Position numbers and translations under genes: made by a program. Of a stretch of 38,534 nt of DNA, positions 9,396 to 18,693 are shown piece after piece. The notes under the pieces are model-generated. The model saw only the letters and a list, made by a program, of their open reading frames with translations, was not told the origin of the DNA and searched no databases. Source of the stretch: Acetobacterium sp. Its GTDB lineage: Bacteria; Bacillota; Clostridia; Eubacteriales; Eubacteriaceae. Location of the stretch: assembly GCF_030652775.1 (NCBI RefSeq), contig NZ_JAUSPS010000076.1:1-38534 (forward strand), written 5' to 3'. The stretch's first letter is position 1, and every line of letters starts with the position of its first letter.

Positions 9396-10457
9396 ATGAA
9401 TTATAAAATAGCCGTAATTCCCGGAGACGGAATCGGCCCTGAAATTGTCGGGGCCAGTATCAAAGTCTTAGATAAAATTGCTGAAAAGTTTGACCATACC
9501 TTTAACTATACCGAGGTATTAGCCGGTGGCGCCGCCATTGACGCCTGTGATAACCCACTGCCTCAGGAAACCGTGGATATTTGTCTGGCTAGTGATGCCG
9601 TTTTACTAGGCGCCCTGGGCGGACCAAAATGGGATAACCTTCCTGGTGATAAACGACCGGAAGCCGGTCTGCTGGGTTTAAGAAAAAGCCTGGGTCTTTA
9701 TGCCAACCTGAGACCAGCCATTCTTTATGAAGAATTGAAAGCCGCCTGTCCGTTAAAACCAGAAATCATTGCTGACGGTCTGGATATTATGGTGGTTCGG
9801 GAGCTGACTGGCGATGTATATTTTGGTGAAAAAGGCCGTGACGGCGATTTTGCCGCCTGGGATATTATGAAATATACCCGACCAGAAGTCCTGCGGATTG
9901 CTAAAAAAGCTTTTGAAATTGCCATGAAACGTGGTAAGAAAGTGACCAACGTCGATAAAGCCAATGTCCTGGAAGTTTCCCGATTCTGGCGAAGCTGTGT
10001 GGAAGAAGTGGCCAAAGACTATCCTGAGGTGGAATTGAACCATTTATATGTCGATAACGCTGCGATGCAACTGGTTATCAACCCCAAACAGTTTGACGTC
10101 ATCGTTACCGGTAACCTGTTTGGCGATATCTTATCTGACGAAGCGAGCATGATCACCGGTTCCATCGGGATGTTGCCATCAGCCAGTATGGCCGACGGCA
10201 AATTCGGAATGTTTGAACCAATTCATGGTTCCGCCCCCGATATTGCCAACCAGAACAAAGCCAATCCGATTGCGACCATCGTATCGGTAGCGATGATGCT
10301 ACGATACTCGCTGGATCTGATTACCGAAGCCGATGCCATCGAAGCTGCCGTTCAAAAAACCCTGGCACAAGGCTACCGCACCGGCGACATCTTCTCAGCT
10401 GGTATGACCCTGGTTGGCACCGTCGAAATGGGCCAGAAAATCATCGAAAACCTGTAA
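9396..10457 (+). CDS. leuB: 3-isopropylmalate dehydrogenase
   Basis: LeuB oxidatively decarboxylates 3-isopropylmalate in leucine synthesis and, in citramalate organisms, 3-methylmalate for isoleucine. The N-terminal [11 protein letters not shown], the [10 protein letters not shown] loop and [14 protein letters not shown] near the end mark the isopropylmalate branch of the decarboxylating dehydrogenases; 353 residues is standard. The start follows CGAGGAGAA. leuC and leuD, usually adjacent, are not in the window. Confidence 0.95.
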   Translation: MNYKIAVIPGDGIGPEIVGASIKVLDKIAEKFDHTFNYTEVLAGGAAIDACDNPLPQETVDICLASDAVLLGALGGPKWDNLPGDKRPEAGLLGLRKSLGLYANLRPAILYEELKAACPLKPEIIADGLDIMVVRELTGDVYFGEKGRDGDFAAWDIMKYTRPEVLRIAKKAFEIAMKRGKKVTNVDKANVLEVSRFWRSCVEEVAKDYPEVELNHLYVDNAAMQLVINPKQFDVIVTGNLFGDILSDEASMITGSIGMLPSASMADGKFGMFEPIHGSAPDIANQNKANPIATIVSVAMMLRYSLDLITEADAIEAAVQKTLAQGYRTGDIFSAGMTLVGTVEMGQKIIENL

Positions 10458-10495
10458 AATTATTTAAACTAAAAACCAAACGTTCATAATTATTA

Positions 10496-10518
10496 GTAGG
10501 GGCGATTATCAATCGCCC
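10496..10518. repeat. GGGCGATT palindrome, copy 3
   Basis: GTAGGGGCGATT-ATC-AATCGCCC, 38 nt after leuB and 80 nt before the ilvD start. It is followed by GCAAAC, as in copy 4. Confidence 0.88.
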
Positions 10519-10575
10519 GCAAACCGGAACAATATTAATTTGAAAACATCAAAACCACAAAAGAAAGGATATCAA

Positions 10576-12240
10576 ATGAAAAGTGATCGTGTAAAAAAAG
10601 GAGTTGAAACAACTCCCCAGCGCTCTTTATTCAAAGCCATGGGTTATATCGACGAAGAACTGGAGCAACCCTTAATTGGCGTGGTTAATTCCTTTAATGA
10701 AATCATTCCCGGACATATTCATTTAAATACTATCACTAAAGCGGTTAAGGACGGCGTTCGCATGGCTGGGGGAACCCCCATCGAATTCCCGGCCATCGGA
10801 GTTTGTGACGGTATCGCCATGGGTCATGTGGGGATGAAATATTCCCTCGCTTCCCGCGAACTGATTGCCGATTCGATTGAAATCATGGCTACCGCTCATT
10901 CCCTTGATGCGCTGGTTTTGATTCCCAATTGCGATAAGGTTGTCCCTGGCATGCTGATGGCTGCCGCCCGGCTGAATATTCCGGCCGTGGTAGTCAGCGG
11001 CGGCCCAATGCTCACCGGAAAAGCCGTGGGTCAGAAGGACACCGATTTAAATACTGCTTTTGAAGCAGTAGGTGCCTTCAACGCCGGCAAGATTGATGAA
11101 AAAGAGCTTAAATCCTTTGAAGACTCCGTTTGCCCCGGCTGCGGTTCCTGCTCGGGAATGTTCACTGCCAACAGCATGAACTGCCTGACCGAAGTGTTGG
11201 GCATGGGGCTGCCTGGCAACGGCACCATTCCCGCTGTTTTTGCCGAGCGGGTTCGGCTAGCCAAAAAAGCTGGGATTCAGGTGATGGAAATGTGGAAACG
11301 GGATATTAAACCCCGGGATATCATGACTGATGCAAACTTCAGAAACGCCTTGGCCTGTGATATGGCTCTGGGTTGTTCCACCAACAGCATCCTGCATTTA
11401 CCAGCGATTGCCAACGAAGCCGGGGTCTGTATTGACCTTCAGGAAGTCAACGAGATCTCCGCTAAAACCCCTCATCTGTGCAAGCTGGCACCCGCCGGAA
11501 ATCACCATCTGGAAGATCTGTACTACGCTGGGGGCATTCAGGCGTTGATGAAAACTTTAGCCGATGCCAAGCTGATCGATACCAGCCTGATGACGGTAAC
11601 CGGCAAAACGATTGCCGAAAACCTGACCGGAGTATTCAATAAAAACCCGGAAGTGATCCGACCACTAGCTAACCCCTACAGTCAAACCGGCGGTTTAGCC
11701 GTTCTTTTCGGCAACCTGGCACCAGACGGCGGCGTCGTTAAACAGGGGGCAGTAGCGCCGGAAATGTTAAAACATGAAGGCCCAGCCCGAGTATTTAACT
11801 CCGAAGAAGAAGCTACGGAAGCCATCAAGGCCGGCAAAATTGTCGCCGGCGACGTCGTTGTGATCCGCTATGAAGGCCCCAAAGGTGGCCCGGGGATGCG
11901 GGAAATGTTGTTCCCAACCTCCGCCATCGCAGGCATGGGATTGGACAAAGATGTGGCCTTAATCACCGACGGCCGTTTCTCGGGAGCTACCCGCGGCGCC
12001 TGTATCGGCCATATTTCTCCAGAAGCAGCCGCTGGCGGAACCATCGGTCTGATCGAAGAAGGTGACATCATCGCCATTGATATCCCCAACCGCTCAATTG
12101 CCGTAAAAGTGGATGACGCTGTACTGGCCGAACGAAAAGCCGCCTGGGTTCCCATCGAACCAAAAATCAAAACCGGCTATCTGTCCCGTTATGCCAGACT
12201 GGTGACCTCGGCATCAACTGGCGCCGTCTTTGAAAAATAA
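10576..12240 (+). CDS. ilvD: Dihydroxy-acid dehydratase
   Basis: IlvD dehydrates 2,3-dihydroxy-isovalerate and -methylvalerate to the 2-oxo acids, using an oxygen-sensitive Fe-S cluster. The cluster cysteines are visible in [10 protein letters not shown] and [18 protein letters not shown]; the C-terminal [14 protein letters not shown] block is intact. I start at ATG 10576, which has AGAAAGGA at good distance and gives the family N-terminus MKSDRVKKG; an in-frame TTG at 10540 has no binding site. 554 residues is typical. Confidence 0.95.
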   Translation: MKSDRVKKGVETTPQRSLFKAMGYIDEELEQPLIGVVNSFNEIIPGHIHLNTITKAVKDGVRMAGGTPIEFPAIGVCDGIAMGHVGMKYSLASRELIADSIEIMATAHSLDALVLIPNCDKVVPGMLMAAARLNIPAVVVSGGPMLTGKAVGQKDTDLNTAFEAVGAFNAGKIDEKELKSFEDSVCPGCGSCSGMFTANSMNCLTEVLGMGLPGNGTIPAVFAERVRLAKKAGIQVMEMWKRDIKPRDIMTDANFRNALACDMALGCSTNSILHLPAIANEAGVCIDLQEVNEISAKTPHLCKLAPAGNHHLEDLYYAGGIQALMKTLADAKLIDTSLMTVTGKTIAENLTGVFNKNPEVIRPLANPYSQTGGLAVLFGNLAPDGGVVKQGAVAPEMLKHEGPARVFNSEEEATEAIKAGKIVAGDVVVIRYEGPKGGPGMREMLFPTSAIAGMGLDKDVALITDGRFSGATRGACIGHISPEAAAGGTIGLIEEGDIIAIDIPNRSIAVKVDDAVLAERKAAWVPIEPKIKTGYLSRYARLVTSASTGAVFEK

Positions 12241-12289
12241 AGAAAGTTAACGCTTGGTAAAATAAAAACAACAACCTCAATTCCGGTTC

Positions 12290-12312
12290 GTAGGGGCGAT
12301 TATCAATCGCCC
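12290..12312. repeat. GGGCGATT palindrome, copy 4
   Basis: GTAGGGGCGATT-ATC-AATCGCCC, 49 nt after ilvD and 68 nt before ilvB. Flanks GGTTC on the left and GCAAACG on the right resemble copies 2 and 3, so the repeated unit is somewhat longer than the palindrome. Confidence 0.88.
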
Positions 12313-12357
12313 GCAAACGACCCGATAAGCTAACCAAAAAAGAAAGGAAGTGAAATT

Positions 12358-14019
12358 TTGAATAACAAAGAACAATTATTAGGGTCGGAAATCACCGTCC
12401 GCTGTCTGGAAGAGCAGGGTATCAAACATGTCTTTTCATTCCCTGGCGGCGTCGTGATTCCATTATTCGACGCCTTTTACCGACTCGACCACGATATTAC
12501 CGAAATTGGCCCCTGTCACGAACAAAATGGTGTCCATGCCGCCGACGGCTATGCCAGAACCAGCGATACGGTGGGGGTTGCCATTACCACCTCCGGACCG
12601 GGCGCAACCAATGCCATTACCGGGATTGCCAATGCCTATCTGGATTCTGTGCCTCTGGTTGTCATCACCGGACAGGTTGCTTCGCCTTTGCTAGGCAAGG
12701 ATTCCTTCCAGGAAATTGACATCACCAGCGTGACCATGCAGATTACCAAGCATAATTATCTGGTCACTGACGTTAATGACCTGGCCGACACCATCCGGGA
12801 GGCCTTTGTGATCGCTAAATCGGGACGACCCGGTCCGGTTGTAATCGATATTCCCAAAGATATATTTTTGGCCAAAACCGAATACGAAAAAATGTTTATA
12901 CCAAAGCTGCGGCAGATCTATCCGGAAATTAAGGAATCAAAGATATTTGAATCGATTGCCGCCATTAATGCTGCCGAACGGCCGATGATCTATGCTGGCG
13001 GCGGGGTGCTTAAATCTAAGGCCCACGAAGAACTGCTGGCTTTTGCCGAAAAATCCGGGATTCCGGTGGCCAATTCCCTAATGGGCTTAGGCGGCATTCC
13101 CCGAGATCATGAGCTGTCGGTAGGGATGGTGGGGATGCACGGCTTCCAGGAAACCAATCTGGCGGTCATCAATTCAGATCTGCTGATTGCCATCGGCGCC
13201 CGCTTCAGTGATCGGGTCACCGGGAACTGTGACGCCTTTGTCCGCAATAAAACAATCATTCACATTGATGTGGATCCCACCGAGTTTGCCAAAAATATCC
13301 CGGCGGAAATCCAGATTCAGGGCAACATCAAAGATGTCTTGCCGCTGCTGACGGAAGGCATTGAAGAAAAATCCTACCCGGAATGGACCGAAAAAATTAA
13401 AGGCTGGATCATTCCCTGTGTCGAAAAAGGGAACTACCACCCCAAAAATATTCTTAACACCATTAACGCCGCCTACCCGGAAGCCTTTGTGGTCACCGAG
13501 GTCGGTCAGCATCAGATGTGGGTGGGACAATATTGGAACGTCAAGCGTCCGGCGCAGTTTATTACCTCCGGCGGTTTAGGGACCATGGGCTACGGCCTGG
13601 GGGCTTCCATCGGAGTCAAACTGGCCAATCCCGATGCCGATGTATTACTGATTGCCGGAGATGGCAGTTTTAGAATGAACTGTCAGGAATTGATCACCGT
13701 CAGTAAATACAAGGTCCCGTTAAAGATCTTCCTCTTTGACAACGAAGCTTTGGGGATGGTCAGGCAATGGCAGAAGCTCTTTAGTGACAAACGCTATGCT
13801 CAAACCGATATCGTCCAGTGCACCGACTACATCATGCTGGCTGCCGCCAGCGGGATTCCCGGCTACAAGGTCACCACCATGGCCGAACTAGAAGAAACGT
13901 TGGAGGCGATCAAAGATCAGCCAGGACCATTACTGGTGCATGTCAAGATTTCCAACGAAGAAGGAGTTTACCCGATCGTCCCGGCTGGCTGTGCCATTGA
14001 CGAGATTTATTACGAATAA
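12358..14019 (+). CDS. ilvB: Acetolactate synthase large (catalytic) subunit
   Basis: The ThDP enzyme that makes acetolactate or acetohydroxybutyrate, the shared first step of branched-chain synthesis. PCHEQNGVHAADGYAR holds the catalytic Glu; GDGSFRMNCQELIT is the ThDP-magnesium motif; NEALGMVRQWQ and the C-terminal EEGVYPIVPAG are typical of anabolic large subunits (553 residues). The TTG start is chosen because AGAAAGGAAG precedes it and no in-frame ATG is near. There is no ilvN/ilvH small subunit after it: a terminator and a 387-nt gap follow. Confidence 0.94.
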   Translation: MNNKEQLLGSEITVRCLEEQGIKHVFSFPGGVVIPLFDAFYRLDHDITEIGPCHEQNGVHAADGYARTSDTVGVAITTSGPGATNAITGIANAYLDSVPLVVITGQVASPLLGKDSFQEIDITSVTMQITKHNYLVTDVNDLADTIREAFVIAKSGRPGPVVIDIPKDIFLAKTEYEKMFIPKLRQIYPEIKESKIFESIAAINAAERPMIYAGGGVLKSKAHEELLAFAEKSGIPVANSLMGLGGIPRDHELSVGMVGMHGFQETNLAVINSDLLIAIGARFSDRVTGNCDAFVRNKTIIHIDVDPTEFAKNIPAEIQIQGNIKDVLPLLTEGIEEKSYPEWTEKIKGWIIPCVEKGNYHPKNILNTINAAYPEAFVVTEVGQHQMWVGQYWNVKRPAQFITSGGLGTMGYGLGASIGVKLANPDADVLLIAGDGSFRMNCQELITVSKYKVPLKIFLFDNEALGMVRQWQKLFSDKRYAQTDIVQCTDYIMLAAASGIPGYKVTTMAELEETLEAIKDQPGPLLVHVKISNEEGVYPIVPAGCAIDEIYYE

Positions 14020-14041
14020 GAAATATGACAAATGTAATCTG

Positions 14042-14074
14042 AGATGAATCTTACAATAGATTCATCTTTTTTTG
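14042..14074 (+). terminator. Terminator closing the ilv/leu locus
   Basis: AGATGAATC (14042-14050) pairs with GATTCATCT (14059-14067), followed by a T-rich tail. It lies 22 nt after the ilvB stop. Confidence 0.88.
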
Positions 14075-14406
14075 TTTGCGAGGCATGTTGCCGGGCTAAT
14101 GGTCTGAAAGAAGACCTGTCACATGGCTAATTGGGAAGACAAGCTGTAAGCAAGGTCATTTACGGTGATGGAAAGGTTTGGGCGGATGTTGGAATGGAAC
14201 GCAAGGTAACCTTTTCCGCTTTTGGTAAGAGAGCAGGATGTATTTTTTGTAACTGGCTTTTTTGATGGTGATAAAAGTTTCCAATTGTTCTGAAGTGTTT
14301 ATTTTTGTGCGTTCTTGTAGTATAATACCGGTAACGAAGCGTTGTTAATAATTATAGTCGAAGAAAGAAAGGCTTAAATCAGGTAATACTCGGTGAAAGA
14401 ATATCG
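14075..14406. other. Gap of about 330 bp without a recognised gene
   Basis: After the ilvB terminator the sequence to about 14270 has higher GC than a usual spacer, with a hairpin GGTCT-GAAAGA-AGACC near 14100-14116, but no open frame with a start site. It could be a gene remnant or a structured RNA. A TATAAT at 14321-14326 may be the -10 of the next gene; no good -35 faces it. The VanZ gene start is preceded only by a weak GGTGAAAG. Confidence 0.35.
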
Positions 14407-15027
14407 ATGAATGCGATACAGTTATATTATAGATTTTTCATGGAAACTGGGCCGTTTTCCAGCCGGAAAACAATGGTGATTACAATCCTGGTGATCTTAA
14501 TCCTGATTTCTTTATTGATTCTCAATAAAGAAAAATGGACTACCCAGGAAAAATGCTTTAAAGTAGCTATCTGGTTTTATCTTTATTTGATTTTTCTGTA
14601 TACCTTTATAGCCAGGACGGGAAAAAGTGAGGTGGACTATAACCTGATGCCTTTCTGGTCTTATCAGCATATTTTTTCGACCCATGAGTTCAGAATCGTC
14701 TTGCAAGTTCTATTAAATTGCCTGATGTTTATACCAGTTGGGATATTGGTGCCCTGGGCTTATGAAAATTTTTTGCATGAGGATGAGGTTAAAAAGCGGA
14801 ATACTGTACTGCTGTTTGGACTGATTGTATCAGTTTCAGTTGAGTGTCTGCAACTTTTTACCAGAACGGGTTTATTTGAGTGGGATGATATTTTCCACAA
14901 TATGATCGGTATGATTCTGGGTTATGGTATTTATCTCTTTCTGAAGGGCAAACATTTCTGGGCAGTGCATCGATACTTTTTACCAATGCTTGGGGTGGTA
15001 TTGGCGTTGATAGTTGCGATGATGTAG
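14407..15027 (+). CDS. VanZ-family membrane protein
   Basis: A 206-residue integral membrane protein with about five hydrophobic helices. The VanZ signature is seen in spaced residues: NLMPFWSY, then NCLMFIPVGILVPW, then SVECLQLFTRTGLFEWDDIFHNMIG. VanZ proteins are linked in a few cases to teicoplanin tolerance or envelope functions, but most have no known role. It stands alone after the ilv/leu locus, with a weak ribosome binding site. Confidence 0.8.
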   Translation: MNAIQLYYRFFMETGPFSSRKTMVITILVILILISLLILNKEKWTTQEKCFKVAIWFYLYLIFLYTFIARTGKSEVDYNLMPFWSYQHIFSTHEFRIVLQVLLNCLMFIPVGILVPWAYENFLHEDEVKKRNTVLLFGLIVSVSVECLQLFTRTGLFEWDDIFHNMIGMILGYGIYLFLKGKHFWAVHRYFLPMLGVVLALIVAMM

Positions 15028-15060
15028 AAGATCGAGCGTATAAGTTGAGTAGGTGAAAAA

Positions 15061-15123
15061 ATGTTAATACAAAAAGAACGAGAAGACGTCATTAACTATT
15101 GCCGTAAGATGATTACTGCTTGA
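15061..15123 (+). pseudogene. N-terminal vestige of a class II aldolase (fuculose-phosphate aldolase type)
   Basis: A 20-codon frame from ATG 15061, with GTAGGTG upstream, reads MLIQKEREDVINYCRKMITA and stops. This is strikingly like the first residues of class II aldolase/FucA-type proteins, where the Gly-rich GLTTGTGGNIS segment should follow. The following sequence does not continue the family in any frame that I can see. I read it as the left stub of a deleted gene; a free-standing small peptide is the alternative. Confidence 0.45.
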
Positions 15124-15202
15124 GCATTGTGCTGAGGTGTATGTGAAAACCTGAGCGATCGTCTGCACAGCGAACCAGAATTCTGTACCAGGAGAGGATT
15201 TC

Positions 15203-16252
15203 ATGGGAAATACAAGAAATTTCATCACAAATGTGAAGAACGATTACTTAGTAAATAAAAAGATGGCTGGGGAAAACAGGGTGGCTTCAGGGATCAAAAT
15301 TGGTATTTGTCTGCTTTTATACTTAACCGCTTTGTTTCTACAGATCCGATTTGCTAGCACAACAAATATTGCCGGTGTTATCGCTCAGATTCAGGTGATG
15401 GTATCGGTCTATCTGGTTGTTGCAGTCAGAAATAAGGGGTACCAGATTGCAGTTGGTATCAATATTCTGGTATCCTTAATTATCAGCATTAGAATCGTAT
15501 TTTTGACCGGAAATCTGGATGCCATACCAGGGGTGGTCATACCCTTCTGCACCATCATCACTATCAGTATTATTTCGTTTTATGAAAAAAGTTTTGAAAT
15601 CAAGCTGACAGAAGTAACCGCACAAAAAAAAGAACTCAGTACCCTCTACGATGAACTGGCAGGTACGGAAAAAGAAATTTTACAGCAGAATGTCAGGCTG
15701 AAGGATCTCAATAGAAAGATGAAACAGCGCGAGGTCAGGCTTAATTATCTTGCTTATACCGATGTTTTAACCGGACTCCCAAACCGCGAAATGTTGATCA
15801 ACAAGCTGGATTTTCTAGTGGAACGTGCTCAGGAAAAGCAAGCGCATTTTACTGTGGTTTTTATTGATCTGGATGATTTTAAAAAGATCAATGACTATAA
15901 GGGTCATTATATCGGCGATTTATTATTGAAATCGATTGCCGATAAAATTAAAAAAATCGTTTATCAACAGGATATGCTGGGGCGTTTAGGAGGGGATGAA
16001 TTTACCCTGAAAATCCAACGTGATTTAAGTGAAATAGAAATTTTTGAATATGTCGAAAAAATTCGAACCGCTATACTGGAACCCTTTGTGGTTGAAAATA
16101 TGGAATTGAATATCAGCGCCAGCTTCGGCATTGCTCTCTATCCCCGGGATGGGATCAACGCCGCCGAGTTGCTAAACTATTCTGACATCGCAATGTACAA
16201 GGCGAAAGAATTCGGAAAAAACAGAGTGCAATTCATTAATGAACGGGTGTAA
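15203..16252 (+). CDS. Membrane-bound diguanylate cyclase (GGDEF)
   Basis: Makes c-di-GMP from two GTP. Residues about 32-126 hold four hydrophobic helices, residues 130-182 a charged coiled-coil linker, and 183-349 a GGDEF domain with YTDVLTGLPNR, VVFIDLDDFKKIN and an intact GGDEF at 263-267. The allosteric inhibitory RxxD is absent (YQQD at that place), so product inhibition through the I-site is not expected. No extracellular sensor domain is seen; the membrane part itself may sense. Start ATG 15203 has AGGAGAGG. The channel gene follows 23 nt later. Confidence 0.92.
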   Translation: MGNTRNFITNVKNDYLVNKKMAGENRVASGIKIGICLLLYLTALFLQIRFASTTNIAGVIAQIQVMVSVYLVVAVRNKGYQIAVGINILVSLIISIRIVFLTGNLDAIPGVVIPFCTIITISIISFYEKSFEIKLTEVTAQKKELSTLYDELAGTEKEILQQNVRLKDLNRKMKQREVRLNYLAYTDVLTGLPNREMLINKLDFLVERAQEKQAHFTVVFIDLDDFKKINDYKGHYIGDLLLKSIADKIKKIVYQQDMLGRLGGDEFTLKIQRDLSEIEIFEYVEKIRTAILEPFVVENMELNISASFGIALYPRDGINAAELLNYSDIAMYKAKEFGKNRVQFINERV

Positions 16253-16275
16253 GTACCGATTGACAGGAGGACAGC

Positions 16276-17508
16276 GTGGGGATTAAATTTAAAGAAATAG
16301 CCGTGATGAGCCTATTTGTAGCGGTGCTGGGCGGAACCATCGGCGGGATTACCTGGGCGCTGCTTTTCATCATGAACCTGGGTATCAATTTTTTATGGAC
16401 AGATGTTAGAAATGCGGTCAATCTTAGCCTGTATCCGGTGATTATCTGCGCCTTTGGCGGTCTGCTCATTGGGCTGTGGGAGCAGCGCTTTGGCGCCTAC
16501 CCCCGGGAGATGGCGGAGATTTTGAAGGATGTTAAAAAAGGGGAACGGATTCCCTACAATAATTTACACATTATTGGCATATCAGCTTTGTTGCCGCTGA
16601 TATTTGGGGGAAGCCTGGGGCCGGAAGCCGGTTTAACCGGCGTGATTGTCGGGTTATGTTTCTGGTTTTCGGATCGGTTTAAGTATATTATTTCAGAAAC
16701 AGATGAGCTGCCTCAGATTGGCATGGCCGCAACCATTGGGGTTATCTTCGGAGCGCCGCTGTTTGCCTTTGTGCAACAGATTGAAGATGAAAACAAACCG
16801 GCGGCGATTCCTAAAAATCAGAAAATGTTTATGTACTTTGTAGGGATTATCAGTGGATATGGCGTTTTAACGATACTGCAGAACCTTTTTGGCGGAAGGC
16901 TGGGTTTGGGACATTTTCCGGCTATTGAAAAAATATCGGGCGCCGAATGGGCAGCGGCGATTCCCCTGGCACTAGTTGGGGTAGCAGTGGGAATGCTTTA
17001 CTATCTGTTTATGAAGATGGCCAAAGCGGCGGTTAAACCATTGGCGCAGAAGATTGTGATCCGGGGCATTCTCGGCGGCGTGATACTTGGTGGAGTGGGG
17101 ATTTTCCTGCCTTATACGATGTTTTCCGGTGAGCACGAAATGGTTGAGGTGATGAATTCCTGGTCGAGCATGGGTTTTGCGGTGCTGCTCTTAACCGGAA
17201 TTGTCAAACTATTAATGGGTAATATCTGTCACGAAATGGGTTGGCGGGGTGGTAACATTTTTCCCACCATTTTTTCGGGGGTAGCCATTGGTTATGCTTG
17301 TGCCTTGTTGCTTCCCATCGATCCCATTTTTTGTGTGGCGGTAGTGACTTCGGCCTTAACGGCCACTATTATGCGAAAACCACTAGCCGTTATTTTACTG
17401 CTATTAATTTGTTTTCCCATTAATGGCATCATTCCGATGACCATCGGCGCAGTCATCGGCGGTGCCATTCCAGTGCCCAAGTGGATTGGGGTTTCAGTAG
17501 ATAATTAA
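16276..17508 (+). CDS. ClC-family chloride channel-like protein
   Basis: A 410-residue membrane protein with about ten hydrophobic segments. The ClC fold is suggested by GGSLGPEAGLTG (111-122), matching the GxEGP motif with the gating Glu at 117, and by GGNIFPTIFSG in place of GxFxP. The first GSGIP motif is not preserved, so this is a divergent branch, and ion selectivity and exchanger-versus-channel behaviour cannot be told. The GTG start is set by AGGAGG five bases upstream. It is probably cotranscribed with the diguanylate cyclase. Confidence 0.78.
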   Translation: MGIKFKEIAVMSLFVAVLGGTIGGITWALLFIMNLGINFLWTDVRNAVNLSLYPVIICAFGGLLIGLWEQRFGAYPREMAEILKDVKKGERIPYNNLHIIGISALLPLIFGGSLGPEAGLTGVIVGLCFWFSDRFKYIISETDELPQIGMAATIGVIFGAPLFAFVQQIEDENKPAAIPKNQKMFMYFVGIISGYGVLTILQNLFGGRLGLGHFPAIEKISGAEWAAAIPLALVGVAVGMLYYLFMKMAKAAVKPLAQKIVIRGILGGVILGGVGIFLPYTMFSGEHEMVEVMNSWSSMGFAVLLLTGIVKLLMGNICHEMGWRGGNIFPTIFSGVAIGYACALLLPIDPIFCVAVVTSALTATIMRKPLAVILLLLICFPINGIIPMTIGAVIGGAIPVPKWIGVSVDN

Positions 17509-17521
17509 ATTAGCGTGAAAA

Positions 17522-17558
17522 TAAAAAGATCTGAGCATCATGCTCAGATCTTTTTTTT
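17522..17558. terminator. Bidirectional terminator between the ClC gene and potD
   Basis: AAAAAGATCTGAGCA pairs with TGCTCAGATCTTTTT around a TCA loop, followed by T on the plus strand; the minus strand also ends in T. A weaker hairpin, GCGATC...GATCGC (17609-17632), lies closer to the potD stop. Confidence 0.9.
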
Positions 17559-17635
17559 AATATTGGCTGGAGCCAGCGCCTTATTTCAGATGATGGTTAG
17601 AAACAAGGCGATCGACCGGCGGGGTGATCGCTTCA

Positions 17636-18676
17636 TTATTTAGATACGTTAATTTCGGTCCAGGCGCGGTTGTAGATGTCCATCACATCACTAGGCAGAT
17701 CCTTGAAGATCTCGCTGCGAGCCAGATCTTCTTTGCTGATGTTAAAACCGGCATTGGCTGACCAGCTGGCGTCAAGCAGCGCTAGAGCCGGGGTATTCGG
17801 CGAGGAATAACCGACATATTCAATATTCTTGGCGGCAATTTCGGGGGTCAGCATGAAATTGATGAATTGTTCGGCCAGTTCCGGATTCTGGGCATTTTTA
17901 GGAATTACAAAATTATCATAAAAGGCATTGGAACCTTCTTTGGGAACGGCAAAATCGAGATTATCGGTTTCACTCATGATAATTGCGGCATCACCGGAGT
18001 AAACTACCGCCATGGCGGCGTCACCGCTGGCCATCAGGCTTTTGACGTTATCGGTGACATAGGCCATGACCAGTGGTTTCTGGACAATCAGGGCGTCACG
18101 GGCAGCATTGATATTGGCTTCATTAGTTTCATTCATCGAGAACCCCAGCCGTTTCAGGGAGGAACCCATGCTGTCACGAATGCTGTCATACATTAAAATT
18201 TTGGATGCGTATTTATCATTCCAGAGAATATTCCAGCTATCCACCGGGTCGGTGACCTGAGTGGTGTTATAAACAATCCCTAAAACCCCGTAGAAATAGG
18301 GCACCGAGTATTGATTGCCGGGATCAAAGGCCAGATCTTGGGCCGCAGCATCGAGGTTAGCCAGATTGGGAATATTATCTTTGGTAATCGGTTGGAGCAT
18401 GTCTTCGCTGATCAGCCGTTCAATCATATAATCGGAAGGTACCAGTACATCGTAGGTATCCGATGAATTCTTGACCTTGACGTACATGTCCTCATTGGAG
18501 GTAAAGGTTTCGTAATTGACCCGACAATTGTATTCTTCTTCAAACTGGGCGATGACCTCAGGATCCATATAGTCGCCCCAGTTATAAACCGTGAGCTCAG
18601 CCCGATCATCGGAGCCACAGCCGCCGGCCAGAAAAGGCAGACATAGTAACAACAAAATTAATAAGATTTTTTTCAT
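17636..18676 (-). CDS. potD: Spermidine/putrescine-binding lipoprotein
   Basis: The solute-binding component of the polyamine ABC importer. The N-terminus has a lipoprotein signal with lipobox LAGGC (Cys20), so it should be anchored outside the membrane. The mature start has LTVYNWGDYMDPEV, the typical PotD/PotF opening, and DVLVPSDYMIERL follows. 346 residues is normal. AAGGAGAG precedes the ATG. It is last in the operon, 17 nt after potC. Confidence 0.94.
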   Translation of the reverse strand: MKKILLILLLLCLPFLAGGCGSDDRAELTVYNWGDYMDPEVIAQFEEEYNCRVNYETFTSNEDMYVKVKNSSDTYDVLVPSDYMIERLISEDMLQPITKDNIPNLANLDAAAQDLAFDPGNQYSVPYFYGVLGIVYNTTQVTDPVDSWNILWNDKYASKILMYDSIRDSMGSSLKRLGFSMNETNEANINAARDALIVQKPLVMAYVTDNVKSLMASGDAAMAVVYSGDAAIIMSETDNLDFAVPKEGSNAFYDNFVIPKNAQNPELAEQFINFMLTPEIAAKNIEYVGYSSPNTPALALLDASWSANAGFNISKEDLARSEIFKDLPSDVMDIYNRAWTEINVSK

Positions 18677-18693
18677 TTCACTCTCCTTGTTTT

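Noticed and set aside
10540-10575. TTG start for ilvD
   Set aside because: No binding site; AGAAAGGA and the family N-terminus support ATG 10576.
14085-14200. Possible cobalamin riboswitch (AGACCTGTCA, GGGAAG, GCTGTAAGC words)
   Set aside because: The words resemble B12-box and core elements but are in the wrong order, and no B12-related gene follows.
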